The notes under the pieces were generated by a model. The model saw only the letters and a program-made list of their open reading frames with translations. It searched no databases and was not told the DNA's origin. A program made the position numbers and the translations under genes. A stretch of DNA of 64,000 nt from Aulosira sp. FACHB-615 (GTDB lineage Bacteria; Cyanobacteriota; Cyanobacteriia; Cyanobacteriales; Nostocaceae): the NCBI RefSeq assembly GCF_014698045.1, contig NZ_JACJSE010000007.1:331488-395487 (forward strand), in the 5' to 3' direction. Below, piece after piece: positions 7,792-16,820 of the stretch; position 1 is the stretch's first letter; the number at the start of each line of letters is the position of its first letter.

Positions 7792-8760
7792 ATGGCATTA
7801 GGTAGATTAGTTAACGGACAATGGACAACTGTCTGGACAGAACGGAATGAGAAAGGCGAATTTCAGCGAATGCCAACACAGTTTCATCATAAAATTACCG
7901 CAGATGGCGCTAGTGGATTTAGAGCAGAAGCCGATAGATATCATTTGTATGTTTCTTTAGGTTGTCCTTGGGCGCATCGCACTGTTTTATTACGTGCTTT
8001 AAAAGGGTTAGAAAAAGTGATTGGTCTTTCTATCGTTGACCCTGTAATTAGTGAACAAGGATGGAAATTTTCGGATAAACAAGGATGTATTCGAGACAAA
8101 GTTAACCAAGCTGATTATCTTTGGCAAATTTACACCAAGGCAAATCCCACTTATACCGGAAGAGTTACCGTTCCAGTACTGTGGGATAAACATACAAACA
8201 GCATTATCAATAATGAATCTCGGCAAATTATCCAAATATTAAATACAGAATTTAATTTCTTTGCTGAGAAAATGGTTGATTTTTATCCCAAATCCCTACA
8301 AGCTGTCATTGATAAAACCATTGATGCTATTTACCAGCCGATCAATAATGGTGTGTATCGCGTTGGTTTTGCCACAACCCAAACGGCTTATGAACAAGCC
8401 ATGAAAGAATTATTCTTGGCTATGGAACATTGGGAAAATGTTTTAGGTAAACAGCCATATCTCTGCGGTGAAGAAATTACCTTAGCCGATTGGTGTATGT
8501 TTACGACTTTGTTTAGATATGATTTAGCATATTATAGCTTGTTTAAGTGTAACTTGAAGCGGTTAGTGGAATATCCCAATCTCTGGAATTATTGCCGGGA
8601 GCTATATCAATATCCTGGTGTGAAACAATGGTGTAATATTAGTCATATCAAACAACTGTATTATGTAGGTCTACCAGAATTAAATCCGAGTGGAGTGATG
8701 CCAGTAGGCCCGATAATTAATTTTGACTTACCTTATAAATGCCGCGATCGCCAAATCTAG
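7792..8760 (+). CDS. glutathionyl-hydroquinone reductase (Xi-class GST, YqjG/ECM4 family)
   Basis: The 322 residues match the family length. The catalytic motif is GCPWAHR with Cys58. The family reduces glutathionyl-hydroquinones through a mixed disulfide with this Cys. The protein starts MALGRLVNGQW and has the early segment FRAEADRYHLYVSLGCPWAHR and a C-terminal helical domain with TLADWCMFTTLFRYD, all typical of cytosolic Xi-GSTs. The ATG follows a purine-rich AGGGAAAAA about 8 bases upstream. In cyanobacteria such enzymes may repair quinone-glutathione adducts. The gene appears monocistronic or weakly coupled to the DUF3592 gene that follows by 24 bases. Confidence 0.92.
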   Translation: MALGRLVNGQWTTVWTERNEKGEFQRMPTQFHHKITADGASGFRAEADRYHLYVSLGCPWAHRTVLLRALKGLEKVIGLSIVDPVISEQGWKFSDKQGCIRDKVNQADYLWQIYTKANPTYTGRVTVPVLWDKHTNSIINNESRQIIQILNTEFNFFAEKMVDFYPKSLQAVIDKTIDAIYQPINNGVYRVGFATTQTAYEQAMKELFLAMEHWENVLGKQPYLCGEEITLADWCMFTTLFRYDLAYYSLFKCNLKRLVEYPNLWNYCRELYQYPGVKQWCNISHIKQLYYVGLPELNPSGVMPVGPIINFDLPYKCRDRQI

Positions 8761-8784
8761 ATATTTTACTCAAGTCTCAAATAT

Positions 8785-9237
8785 ATGCCAAATCAAGATG
8801 TCACCTTTTTTCGCATATTTGGTTCTATATTTGCGGGGATTGGTAGTATTTTTTTGATCACAGGTATCATCATTGCTATAGATACTCGCAGTTTCTCCAA
8901 AAATTCTATCCCCGCCCAAGGAACTGTGATTAACGTAGTTAAACATAAATCTAGAGATAGTAAAGGGCGTTCTTCTACTATTTATTACCCAGTCATCAAA
9001 TTTACAGCAAATTCTGGTAAAGTAGTAGAATTTGAAGCTGGTAGCGGCAGTAACCCCCCAGCATATTCTCCAGGACAACAAGTAAAAATTCTCTACAATC
9101 CCCAAGAGCCAGAATCTGCTGCAATTCACTCTTGGTTTGATTTATGGTTTTTACCTACAATGTTTATTGGTATGGGTTCACTGTTTGTTGTAATTGGGGG
9201 AATCCCATTAATAAAATCATTCCTACCTAGAAGCTAA
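8785..9237 (+). CDS. DUF3592 membrane protein
   Basis: A 150-residue protein with one transmembrane helix at about 9-33 and another at about 117-140. Between them is an extracytoplasmic beta-rich domain with YYPVIKFTANSGKVVEFEAGSGS and a YSPGQQVKILYNPQEPESAAI signature. This V-x-V-x-YNP-x-x-P pattern is characteristic of DUF3592. The function is unknown. It is 24 bp behind the GST gene, and no partner suggests a role. The length is normal for the family. Confidence 0.85.
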   Translation: MPNQDVTFFRIFGSIFAGIGSIFLITGIIIAIDTRSFSKNSIPAQGTVINVVKHKSRDSKGRSSTIYYPVIKFTANSGKVVEFEAGSGSNPPAYSPGQQVKILYNPQEPESAAIHSWFDLWFLPTMFIGMGSLFVVIGGIPLIKSFLPRS

Positions 9238-9267
9238 AACAGAGAGCGATCGCTGATAATATTAATC

Positions 9268-9786
9268 TTAACTTTTCACATTATACGTAACTTGCACTAA
9301 CCCTGAATCATAACTTTTCACATTTCGCAACTCCAGTTTTGTAGCGATACTTGAGTCCTTAATAATTAATGGAATCCCACTGCCTAAAATAATGGGATGA
9401 ATTGAGAGAATTATCTCATCAATCAAATTATGCTGTAAAAAATAATGAATTGTCTGCCCTCCGCCAACTAACCAAATCACACCACCACGAGATTGACGTA
9501 AATTTGTTATAAAATTAACCCAATCATCATTGATAAATATTGCGTTATTCTCTGCTTTACCTTGCAGAGTATGAGAAAGTACAAAAACTTCTTGTTCACT
9601 GTATGGATATTCATCAAAACCCAGTACTTGCTGATAAGTCTTGTGACCCATAATTAATGTATCAACTTCAGCAATAAACTCAGAGTAACCATAGTCTTGG
9701 TCTGTAAATAGCCAATCTATTTCCCCTGATTCTCTAGCAATATATCCATCAAGGCTAGACGCAATAAATAAACTAATTTTTCGCAT
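9268..9786 (-). CDS. dihydrofolate reductase family protein (RibD C-terminal-like)
   Basis: A 172-residue protein starting MRKISLFIASSLDGYIARESGEIDW, the common opening of YyaP/YwjB-type reductases. IWLVGGGQTIHYFLQHNLIDEIILSIHPIILGSGIPL is the conserved NADPH-binding and C-terminal part. These proteins have the DHFR/RibD fold, but the substrate is usually unknown and they are not the main folate enzyme. The start codon lies only a few bases from the menH start on the other strand, so the two genes share a very short divergent promoter region. The sequence looks intact. Confidence 0.88.
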   Translation of the reverse strand: MRKISLFIASSLDGYIARESGEIDWLFTDQDYGYSEFIAEVDTLIMGHKTYQQVLGFDEYPYSEQEVFVLSHTLQGKAENNAIFINDDWVNFITNLRQSRGGVIWLVGGGQTIHYFLQHNLIDEIILSIHPIILGSGIPLIIKDSSIATKLELRNVKSYDSGLVQVTYNVKS

Positions 9787-9809
9787 AAAATTTGTATAAA
9801 TTTAATAGT

Positions 9810-10619
9810 ATGGGAGAAAATTATAAATTTCACTATCAATTAGTTAGCCATCCAAATAAACCATATATTATTTTTCTACATGGTTTTATTGGTCAGCTAG
9901 ATGAATTTGACGAAGTTATACAACTTCTGGGTACAGAATTTTCTTATCTCACTGTTGACCTTCCCGGACATGGTAAAACTCAAGTATTTGGTGAAGATAA
10001 ATACTATAACATTGAACAAACTGCTCAAGCATTAATTAATTTATTAGATGAATTGCATATACCCAAATGCTTTTTAGTTGGTTATTCAATGGGTGGAAGA
10101 TTAGCCTTATACCTAACTTTATATTTTCCTGAGCGTTTTGACAAAGTTATCTTAGAATCAGCATCTCCAGGTTTAGTTACAGAACAAGAACGAATAGAAA
10201 GAATTAAAAAAGATGAACAAATAGCCAGAAAACTCTTAAGATGTGTTTCTAAGAGTGAATTTCGAGAATTTTTATTAAACTGGTATAATCAGCCAATTTT
10301 TGGTTCTATCAAAAATCATCCAGGATTTGACAGAATGTTAGCCAGCCGATTACAAAATCAACCGCTTGAGTTAGCTAAATCACTCAGAATTATGGGGACA
10401 GGTAGTCAACTGTCGTTATGGCATAAACTCGAAAAGAATACAGTCTTTTTGCTTTTACTAGTAGGTCATAATGATGATAAGTTTATCAATATCAATACAG
10501 AAATGGCGATAAAATGCCCATTTGCTCAATTAAAAATAATTAGTAATTCTGCTCATAATATTCATTTAGAAAATACTCCAGAATTTGTGCAGTATATTCA
10601 AGACTTTTTAGCAGGATAA
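9810..10619 (+). CDS. menH: 2-succinyl-6-hydroxy-2,4-cyclohexadiene-1-carboxylate synthase (MenH), alpha/beta hydrolase
   Basis: An alpha/beta hydrolase of about 270 residues. It has the oxyanion segment FLHGFIGQLDEF, DLPGHGKT, the nucleophile elbow GYSMGGRLALYL, VILESASPGL and a catalytic His in SNSAHNIHLE. The pattern LxGYSMGGRLAL and the SPGL segment match MenH, which eliminates pyruvate from SEPHCHC in phylloquinone (vitamin K1) synthesis. Phylloquinone is the photosystem I cofactor in cyanobacteria. The ORF is open from 9792, but the ATG at 9810 (MGENYKF) leaves more room for the divergent promoter, and I prefer it. Other men genes are not in the window. Confidence 0.85.
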   Translation: MGENYKFHYQLVSHPNKPYIIFLHGFIGQLDEFDEVIQLLGTEFSYLTVDLPGHGKTQVFGEDKYYNIEQTAQALINLLDELHIPKCFLVGYSMGGRLALYLTLYFPERFDKVILESASPGLVTEQERIERIKKDEQIARKLLRCVSKSEFREFLLNWYNQPIFGSIKNHPGFDRMLASRLQNQPLELAKSLRIMGTGSQLSLWHKLEKNTVFLLLLVGHNDDKFININTEMAIKCPFAQLKIISNSAHNIHLENTPEFVQYIQDFLAG

Positions 10620-10663
10620 TTAAATTTATAGCCTGTTGATGTAAAAAATATCTGCGTCCATCT

Positions 10664-10713
10664 GTCTTGAAAAGTTTGCTCAAGTCGGCAGAGCCGCCCA
10701 CGCAACTTTTCGC
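10664..10713. repeat. small hairpin repeat, same family as the insert at 42006-42052
   Basis: It begins GTCTTGAAAAGTTT and ends ACTTTTCGC, the same ends as the 47-bp insertion in the Rpn gene at 42006-42052. The middle differs. The outer arms GAAAAGTT and AACTTTTC pair, so the unit can fold into a hairpin. It lies between the convergent menH and Uma2 genes. Confidence 0.6.
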
Positions 10714-10759
10714 TGCGTCTATCGGCGGTTAATTACTCTTTATTTGTCCAGGAATATCT

Positions 10760-11338
10760 TTAAGACCAAATTTTTTGCAGATTGATGACAAATCCAGATA
10801 ATACATTTTCACCAGAAAGAACTTGAGGCGATTTTAAAACTTCCACCTCTCGTCCTGGACGATATATTTCTACTTCTTGTTGCTTGCGATTAAATAACCA
10901 ACCTAATCGGCAGCCATTTGCCATATATTCAGTCATTTTAGCTTGAATTTTTGCCAAAGAATCAGATGGTGACATAATCTCAATGACAAAATCTGGACAC
11001 AAGGGAATAAACCTTTCTCTTTGTTCTTTACTCAAAGCATCCCAACGAGATTTTTCTACCCAAGAAACATCAGGAGAACGGTCAGCACCATTTGGTAAAG
11101 TAAATCCAGTAGAAGAATCAAAAACTTCTCCAGCTCGTGTTTGTTCATTCCACAAAGCGACTTGCAGAATTAAATTAACATTACTTCTGCCTGTTTCTCC
11201 TCCCGTTGGGGGCATAATAATTAATTCTCCCTGAACATTGCGTTCTAATTTTAAATCTGGATTTTCTGTACATAGGCGGTAAAATTCCTCTCTTGTGAGT
11301 TTAATTACAGAATCAAGATTTAATGTTATTGCTGTCAT
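10760..11338 (-). CDS. Uma2 family endonuclease-like protein (DUF820)
   Basis: About 192 residues from the ATG at 11338 (MTAITLNL); the frame is open 8 codons further. Uma2/DUF820 proteins have a PD-(D/E)XK nuclease fold. Visible elements are the opening LTREEFYRLCTENP, MPPTGGETGRSN, SPDVSWVEKSRW, the catalytic core CPDFVIEIMSPSDSLAKIQAKM with Asp, Glu and Lys, and GCRLGWLFNRK. Cyanobacteria carry dozens of copies. The real role is unknown, and links to mobile DNA or toxin-like activity have been proposed. The gene is intact. It stands between menH and a lysozyme-like gene, with no obvious partner. Confidence 0.88.
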   Translation of the reverse strand: MTAITLNLDSVIKLTREEFYRLCTENPDLKLERNVQGELIIMPPTGGETGRSNVNLILQVALWNEQTRAGEVFDSSTGFTLPNGADRSPDVSWVEKSRWDALSKEQRERFIPLCPDFVIEIMSPSDSLAKIQAKMTEYMANGCRLGWLFNRKQQEVEIYRPGREVEVLKSPQVLSGENVLSGFVINLQKIWS

Positions 11339-11420
11339 TGTAAGACTACCATTTTTAATCATTGACTGAAAAATTCAAGACAGATAACGCATCTTCATAT
11401 TAACATTAAAGGGAGTTTAC

Positions 11421-12125
11421 TTAAGGAGTTGGTGCGACATTTACTGATGTTGATTGATTAGCTGCGGCTAATTCTTCTTTTAACATTTTCTGATAAATCT
11501 TAGGTAAAGAACTACTGATAGAATTTGTTTCAATTCCATATCCTAAACTTGTCCAAGTCGGAGATAAACGGCGTAAAACATCATTTATTTTGCCTTGACG
11601 CAAAAGTTTAGAAATATCCACACCCCAAACTTGATTATCGTTTAACCAACGATAAACTACTACATCTTGAAATTCTGGTTCAAAACTATAAGAAGTCCAA
11701 AACACCATTCTCGCTGGGCTGGGATGATATCGGGGTGCGATATTAAACCAAGTAGTATTGATAATTTGATATCTGCCCGCAGCTGTAGAACAATTACCTG
11801 TGTTTGGCCCGGTAACGATAGTGACGCAGATTTCTGGGTGACGACTTAAGTCTGTAACTTGTTGTCCACCATACAACAGAGAGTAGGGACGGTTCCCATT
11901 AGCTTCGCTGGCGGAAATGGTTCGCATCAAGGCGCGGATATAGGGGTCGCCGCCTTTCATAACTAGCGGTGGTTGATTATCATTAAAGACAGGATCAGAA
12001 GGCGATCGCAAGTCTCCAAAGATATACCACTGTAACAAGCATATAAAAGCCAGTAGCGCCGCGATCGGCCCAATTAATTTTTCAACCCCTTTCAATTCAA
12101 ACTTTTTCAGAATCCGACTCCTCAC
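11421..12125 (-). CDS. membrane-anchored lambda-type lysozyme-like protein (GH24/GH104 fold), 5' end uncertain
   Basis: A transmembrane helix (LIGPIAALLAFICLLQWYIF) is followed by a domain with DPYIRALMRTISASEANG, YSLLYGGQQVTDLSRHPEICV and STAAGRYQIINTTWFNIA. This resembles lambda endolysin-like muramidases, with the catalytic Glu in SASEANG. It would cleave or remodel peptidoglycan at the outer face of the membrane. The open frame continues to 12242, but the first 25 codons are antisense to an Rpn gene remnant whose homology begins near 12167. The original start may have been lost. The GTG at 12125 (VRSRILKKF) is my best remaining start. The C-terminal 60 residues are Ser/Asn-rich and variable. 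Confidence 0.7.
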   Translation of the reverse strand: MRSRILKKFELKGVEKLIGPIAALLAFICLLQWYIFGDLRSPSDPVFNDNQPPLVMKGGDPYIRALMRTISASEANGNRPYSLLYGGQQVTDLSRHPEICVTIVTGPNTGNCSTAAGRYQIINTTWFNIAPRYHPSPARMVFWTSYSFEPEFQDVVVYRWLNDNQVWGVDISKLLRQGKINDVLRRLSPTWTSLGYGIETNSISSSLPKIYQKMLKEELAAANQSTSVNVAPTP

Positions 12126-12166
12126 TTGACTTTCTTCAATACTAACTAATGCAACACTGGTTACAT

Positions 12167-12621
12167 TTCTCACGATTATGGTGTACAAGTTTGAACAATT
12201 AACCAGAACGGAGGTTGAGTCAATGCTGGGAATTACACTCAAAGAAACCAGAGTTTACCGAGAAATTAAAGAAGAAGGACGTGAAGAGGGCAGAGAACAA
12301 GGGCGTGAAGAAGGTCGAGAACAAGCAACAGTTAATCTGATTCTTCGATTGCTAAGTAACCACGCAAAATTAATTACAGTCATTGCGAGCGAAGCGAAGC
12401 AATCCCAGCCCTTGCGATTGCTTCATTTCGCTTCGCTCCATTCGCAATGACTTTGTGTAATTAATTATGTTTAACTACTTAACCAAGCGGTTTGGCGAAT
12501 TATCGGAAGAAATGCGCTCTAAGATTGCTGGTTTGCCTTTGCCTGTTCTGGAAGAGGTAAGCGAAGCATTGTTAGATTTTACTAATTTGGCTGATTTACA
12601 GGCTTGGTTAGACAAGCGATA
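12167..12621 (+). pseudogene. Rpn/DUF2887-type protein remnant, truncated and interrupted
   Basis: From about 12167 the DNA closely follows the 3' half of the Rpn-like gene at 41859-42742. MVYKFEQLTRTEVESMLGIT, then LKETRVYREIKEEGREE and further GREE/GREQ repeats are followed by QATVNLILRLL. The frame is then broken by a repeat at 12363-12479, and the C-terminal part (FGELSEEMRSKIAGLPLPVL ... LADLQAWLDKR) resumes to the stop at 12619-12621. The N-terminal nuclease half is missing. Rpn proteins are PD-(D/E)XK recombination-promoting nucleases. This copy is clearly dead, and its left edge coincides with the damaged 5' end of the lysozyme-like gene. Confidence 0.8.
12363..12479. repeat. palindromic MITE-like insert flanked by TAACCA
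   Basis: The element has TTAATTACA and GTCATTGCGA on its left side, and the complementary TCGCAATGAC and TGTAATTAA on its right. GAAGCGAAGCAATC and its partner GATTGCTTCATTTCGCTTC form the inner stem. TAACCA at 12357-12362 and 12480-12485 flanks it as a likely target duplication. It splits the Rpn remnant, whose intact relative at 42590-42620 lacks the insert. Confidence 0.7.
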
Positions 12622-12715
12622 GATGAAACTCAGGAGCGATCGCCTTTCATGCACTCCAATTCTAAATCCGAACTAAACAACCCAAAAATCCTAGTCGTAC
12701 AATAAACTAAATAAA

Positions 12716-12738
12716 GTACGTAACCGATATTTACGTAC
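12716..12738. promoter_or_regulatory. inverted repeat upstream of ahcY
   Basis: GTACGTAA at 12716-12723 is perfectly repeated in inverted form, TTACGTAC, at 12731-12738, with a 7-base spacer. It ends 24 bases before the ahcY ATG, and GAGG at 12754-12757 follows as ribosome binding site. It could be an operator or a leader hairpin. I cannot name a binding protein. Confidence 0.45.
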
Positions 12739-12762
12739 ATTTTTTACGTTTTTGAGGAACTT

Positions 12763-14040
12763 ATGACCGCAACTTCTCCCCGATTAAAGCACGAGGTTAA
12801 AGACCTCGCCCTCGCTCCCTTGGGAAGACAGCGCATTGAATGGGCTGGACGGGAAATGCCAGTTTTACGGCAAATCCGCGATCGCTTTGCCCAAGAAAAA
12901 CCTTTTGCTGGGCTGCGTCTTGTGGCTTGCGCCCACGTCACCACCGAAACAGCACATCTAGCCATTGCGCTCAAAGCTGGCGGTGCAGATGCAGTGTTAA
13001 TTGCGAGTAACCCCTTATCAACTCAAGACGATGTAGCTGCTAGTCTTGTTGTTGATCATGAAATTCCCGTTTTTGCTATCAAAGGCGAAGACAACGAAAC
13101 CTATAACCGCCACGTCCAAATTGCTTTAGACCACCGTCCTAACATTATTATTGATGATGGTAGTGATGTGGTTGCTACCCTAGTTCAGCAGCGTCAACAT
13201 CAAATTGCTGATTTAATTGGGACAACAGAAGAAACCACAACCGGAATTGTGCGTTTACGCGCGATGTTCAAAGATGGCGTTCTCACCTTCCCGGCTGTGA
13301 ATGTTAACGACGCAGACACCAAGCATTTCTTTGATAATCGCTACGGTACAGGACAATCAACCCTGGATGGGATTATCCGTGCGACAAATATTCTCTTAGC
13401 TGGCAAAACTATTGTTGTTGCTGGTTATGGCTGGTGCGGTAAAGGTACTGCATTACGCGCCCGTGGTTTGGGTGCAAACGTGATTGTCACCGAAATTGAC
13501 CCCATCAAAGCAATTGAAGCGGTGATGGATGGCTTCCGCGTTTTACCAATGGCTGAAGCTGCACCCCAAGGTGATTTGTTTATTACCGTAACTGGTAACA
13601 AGCACGTCATTCGCGGTGAACATTTCGATGTTATGAAAGATGGTGCGATCGTTTGTAACTCCGGTCACTTTGATATCGAACTTGACTTGAAATATTTGGC
13701 TAGTCAAGCTGAAGAAATTAAGCTAGTCCGCCCCTTTACCGAACAATATAAACTGAAGAGTGGTAAATCAGTGATTGTTTTGGGTGAAGGACGCTTAGTC
13801 AACCTCGCCGCCGCCGAAGGACATCCTAGCGCGGTAATGGATATGAGTTTTGCAAACCAAGCCTTGGCGTGTGAATACTTGGTGAAGAATCAAGGTAAAT
13901 TGGAACCTGGTTTACACTCGATTCCTACTGAGGTAGATCAAGAAATTGCGCGGTTGAAGTTGGAAGCTATTGGCATTTATATCGATAGCTTGACACCAGA
14001 TCAAATTGAGTACATCAACTCTTGGACTAGTGGAACTTAA
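12763..14040 (+). CDS. ahcY: adenosylhomocysteinase (SAH hydrolase)
   Basis: A 425-residue cytosolic NAD-dependent enzyme that splits S-adenosylhomocysteine into adenosine and homocysteine, closing the methyl cycle. Seen are VACAHVTTETAHLAIAL, GTTEETTTGIVRL with catalytic residues, FPAVNVNDADTKHFFDNRYGTGQS, the NAD-binding loop GYGWCGKGTALRARG and the SGHFDIELD segment. The length matches the short bacterial/archaeal form lacking the 40-residue insert. The ATG has GAGG 6 bases upstream. A strong terminator follows at 14076, so the gene is probably a single transcription unit. No SAH riboswitch could be recognised upstream. Confidence 0.96.
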   Translation: MTATSPRLKHEVKDLALAPLGRQRIEWAGREMPVLRQIRDRFAQEKPFAGLRLVACAHVTTETAHLAIALKAGGADAVLIASNPLSTQDDVAASLVVDHEIPVFAIKGEDNETYNRHVQIALDHRPNIIIDDGSDVVATLVQQRQHQIADLIGTTEETTTGIVRLRAMFKDGVLTFPAVNVNDADTKHFFDNRYGTGQSTLDGIIRATNILLAGKTIVVAGYGWCGKGTALRARGLGANVIVTEIDPIKAIEAVMDGFRVLPMAEAAPQGDLFITVTGNKHVIRGEHFDVMKDGAIVCNSGHFDIELDLKYLASQAEEIKLVRPFTEQYKLKSGKSVIVLGEGRLVNLAAAEGHPSAVMDMSFANQALACEYLVKNQGKLEPGLHSIPTEVDQEIARLKLEAIGIYIDSLTPDQIEYINSWTSGT

Positions 14041-14075
14041 ACTCAGCGTTAAAGTTTAAACGCTAGTATATGTTG

Positions 14076-14108
14076 ACGGGATAGGTTCGCCTATCCCGTT
14101 TTAATTTT
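14076..14108 (+). terminator. Rho-independent terminator of ahcY
   Basis: The stem ACGGGATAGG / CCTATCCCGT with TTCG loop spans 14076-14099 and is followed by TTTTAATTTTT. It lies 36 bases behind the ahcY stop and stops transcription toward the CRISPR array. Confidence 0.85.
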
Positions 14109-14294
14109 TGCCAACACCTTGAATAATTAACTCCATCGTCTGACTAATAAAGACTTGGCATTGCTGAATCAAGAGATGAAATTTCATGGACTCAAACATA
14201 AAACGCCTTGTCGCGTCTGTGCCTCTGTGTGAGACAATTCATCGTTTAAATTGCAATCATTTACTAACTCTTGAAAATTTCCATGAGCGATAAT

Positions 14295-16820
14295 GTTTCA
14301 ATCCCTAATAGGGATTAGTTTGAATTGCAATCCGAACGAGACGAAGCTATCTTGCGATCGCAGGTTTCAATCCCTAATAGGGATTAGTTTGAATTGCAAT
14401 TACGCTGGCAGGTAAATTACTGGGTGAAAATGCAGTTTCAATCCCTAATAGGGATTAGTTTGAATTGCAATTGCGGTACGCACAGATAAGCCTAATACCA
14501 GCGAAATGGCGGGTTTCAATCCCTAATAGGGATTAGTTTGAATTGCAATATTACATGTGGCACGGCGATCGCTTGTGTCAAAGTTTCAATCCCTAATAGG
14601 GATTAGTTTGAATTGCAATTTCGACTTTTGTTTGCCTTTTGGTAATCCGCCTTCGGTAAGTTTCAATCCCTAATAGGGATTAGTTTGAATTGCAATTAAT
14701 CGTATCCCTTTGTTATAGTTGAGAAAAGTAGTTTCAATCCCTAATAGGGATTAGTTTGAATTGCAATATCTTAATCCAGCACTACCACCCTCCAATTCCC
14801 ACCTGTTTCAATCCCTAATAGGGATTAGTTTGAATTGCAATTATCGTGGCGGAGTCGGGCGAAACTCGTATGAGCATTGGTTTCAATCCCTAATAGGGAT
14901 TAGTTTGAATTGCAATAAAAAGATCAGCGATCGCTGTACAAATATACAAATGTTTCAATCCCTAATAGGGATTAGTTTGAATTGCAATCCTAGTGGTTCT
15001 ATCTCTTTTTCGCGTAGTTCAATCGTGGCTGTTTCAATCCCTAATAGGGATTAGTTTGAATTGCAATCTAGTTCCTGGTTTACGGTTCCCTCTTTAATCC
15101 ACGTTTCAATCCCTAATAGGGATTAGTTTGAATTGCAATGCTTATGTAGGTTTAGCGGCTTCCGCAAAAGGCACAGGTTTCAATCCCTAATAGGGATTAG
15201 TTTGAATTGCAATCTAGGAATTCCATTCTTATAGGTTCCTAATTCATTGTTTCAATCCCTAATAGGGATTAGTTTGAATTGCAATGCTACAGCGGAGGAT
15301 TTTGTAATCTATGCACAGACGTTTCAATCCCTAATAGGGATTAGTTTGAATTGCAATCTAACTGCTGAGTCTGGTAAGGATTTAAATTCATAAGTTTCAA
15401 TCCCTAATAGGGATTAGTTTGAATTGCAATCCACCTAGAAGAAAAGCAGCACAAAGATATCAATCTGTTTCAATCCCTAATAGGGATTAGTTTGAATTGC
15501 AATGTGACAAACTCGCCTAACCCATATATAAAATCGCTGTAGTTTCAATCCCTAATAGGGATTAGTTTGAATTGCAATTCTAGGAGTCACGCCGCAGGTG
15601 CTACGATTTCGGCTAGTTTCAATCCCTAATAGGGATTAGTTTGAATTGCAATTCCATTAGCCCTACCATATCTTTCCGCGTCATCAATGTTTCAATCCCT
15701 AATAGGGATTAGTTTGAATTGCAATTCTTTTCGTAGGCTATTTGGCATTTAGCGCCGCCTAAATCGTTTCAATCCCTAATAGGGATTAGTTTGAATTGCA
15801 ATCCTAGAGGTAAAAAACTTGTAGTGGTTGAATACTTTGGTTTCAATCCCTAATAGGGATTAGTTTGAATTGCAATCGTTCCAATGAAGGTCAATTATCT
15901 TTATTTGGCGGGTTTCAATCCCTAATAGGGATTAGTTTGAATTGCAATCTCTTACCGGGTCACCAGGAAACAGCAGCGCGTTTCAATCCCTAATAGGGAT
16001 TAGTTTGAATTGCAATACTCCACAATTTCCAAACTCTGAACAATTGAAATGTTGTTTCAATCCCTAATAGGGATTAGTTTGAATTGCAATAATCTAAAAT
16101 CTGTTTTTGAAAATCCTTACCGATTTGAGGTTTCAATCCCTAATAGGGATTAGTTTGAATTGCAATTTCAATAATTGTTTTTGTAGTGAGAATTTTTTGC
16201 TGTTTCAATCCCTAATAGGGATTAGTTTGAATTGCAATTGCGCCTGATTGTTAATTACTTGATTGCGTTCATTAGTTTCAATCCCTAATAGGGATTAGTT
16301 TGAATTGCAATCGATCACCAGAACGGGCTTTTTTGGAAGTAGCAAGTTTCAATCCCTAATAGGGATTAGTTTGAATTGCAATAGTATTGTTTGACGGGCA
16401 ACCGTGGAATCCTTTGCGTTTCAATCCCTAATAGGGATTAGTTTGAATTGCAATTCGTGAATCACTCTCCCTAGAAACTGTCCTTGGTTGTTTCAATCCC
16501 TAATAGGGATTAGTTTGAATTGCAATTAAAAACAAAAATACCGCAAGTTTTAGAAAAATTAGTTTCAATCCCTAATAGGGATTAGTTTGAATTGCAATAA
16601 ATTAGAGCTAATATACGCCTTATTCAGTTTCAATGTTTCAATCCCTAATAGGGATTAGTTTGAATTGCAATTTAAATTGCGTCTACCTTTTACTAGATTA
16701 CTATCAACAAGTTTCAATCCCTAATAGGGATTAGTTTGAATTGCAATCGGACTATCTTTATTTGCTCCAGGGTATAAGTATAAGTTTCAATCCCTAATAG
16801 GGATTAGTTTGAATTGCAAT
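14295..16820 (-). CRISPR. CRISPR array, 35 repeats of 37 bp and 34 spacers
   Basis: The repeat begins GTTTCAATCCC on the plus strand, ends TTTGAATTGCAAT and contains the palindrome CCCTAATAGGG. All 35 copies read identically, including those at both ends. Spacers are 31-42 bases, mostly 34-38. On the minus strand the repeat ends in GGATTGAAAC, whose last eight bases ATTGAAAC are the classic crRNA 5' handle, so transcription is expected from right to left with the leader beyond 16820. The wide spacer length range and repeat type fit cyanobacterial type III or I-D systems. No cas gene lies in this window, so the array must be served in trans. Three spacers (from 14332, 14550 and 14917) contain the HIP1 octamer. 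Confidence 0.98.

Noticed and set aside
12622..12762. SAH riboswitch before ahcY
   Set aside because: Only a simple palindrome is visible; no multi-stem layout of that class could be traced.
14761..15054. 97-codon ORF on the plus strand
   Set aside because: It is made of CRISPR repeats and spacers; the repeated FQSLIGISLNCN peptide is the repeat itself.
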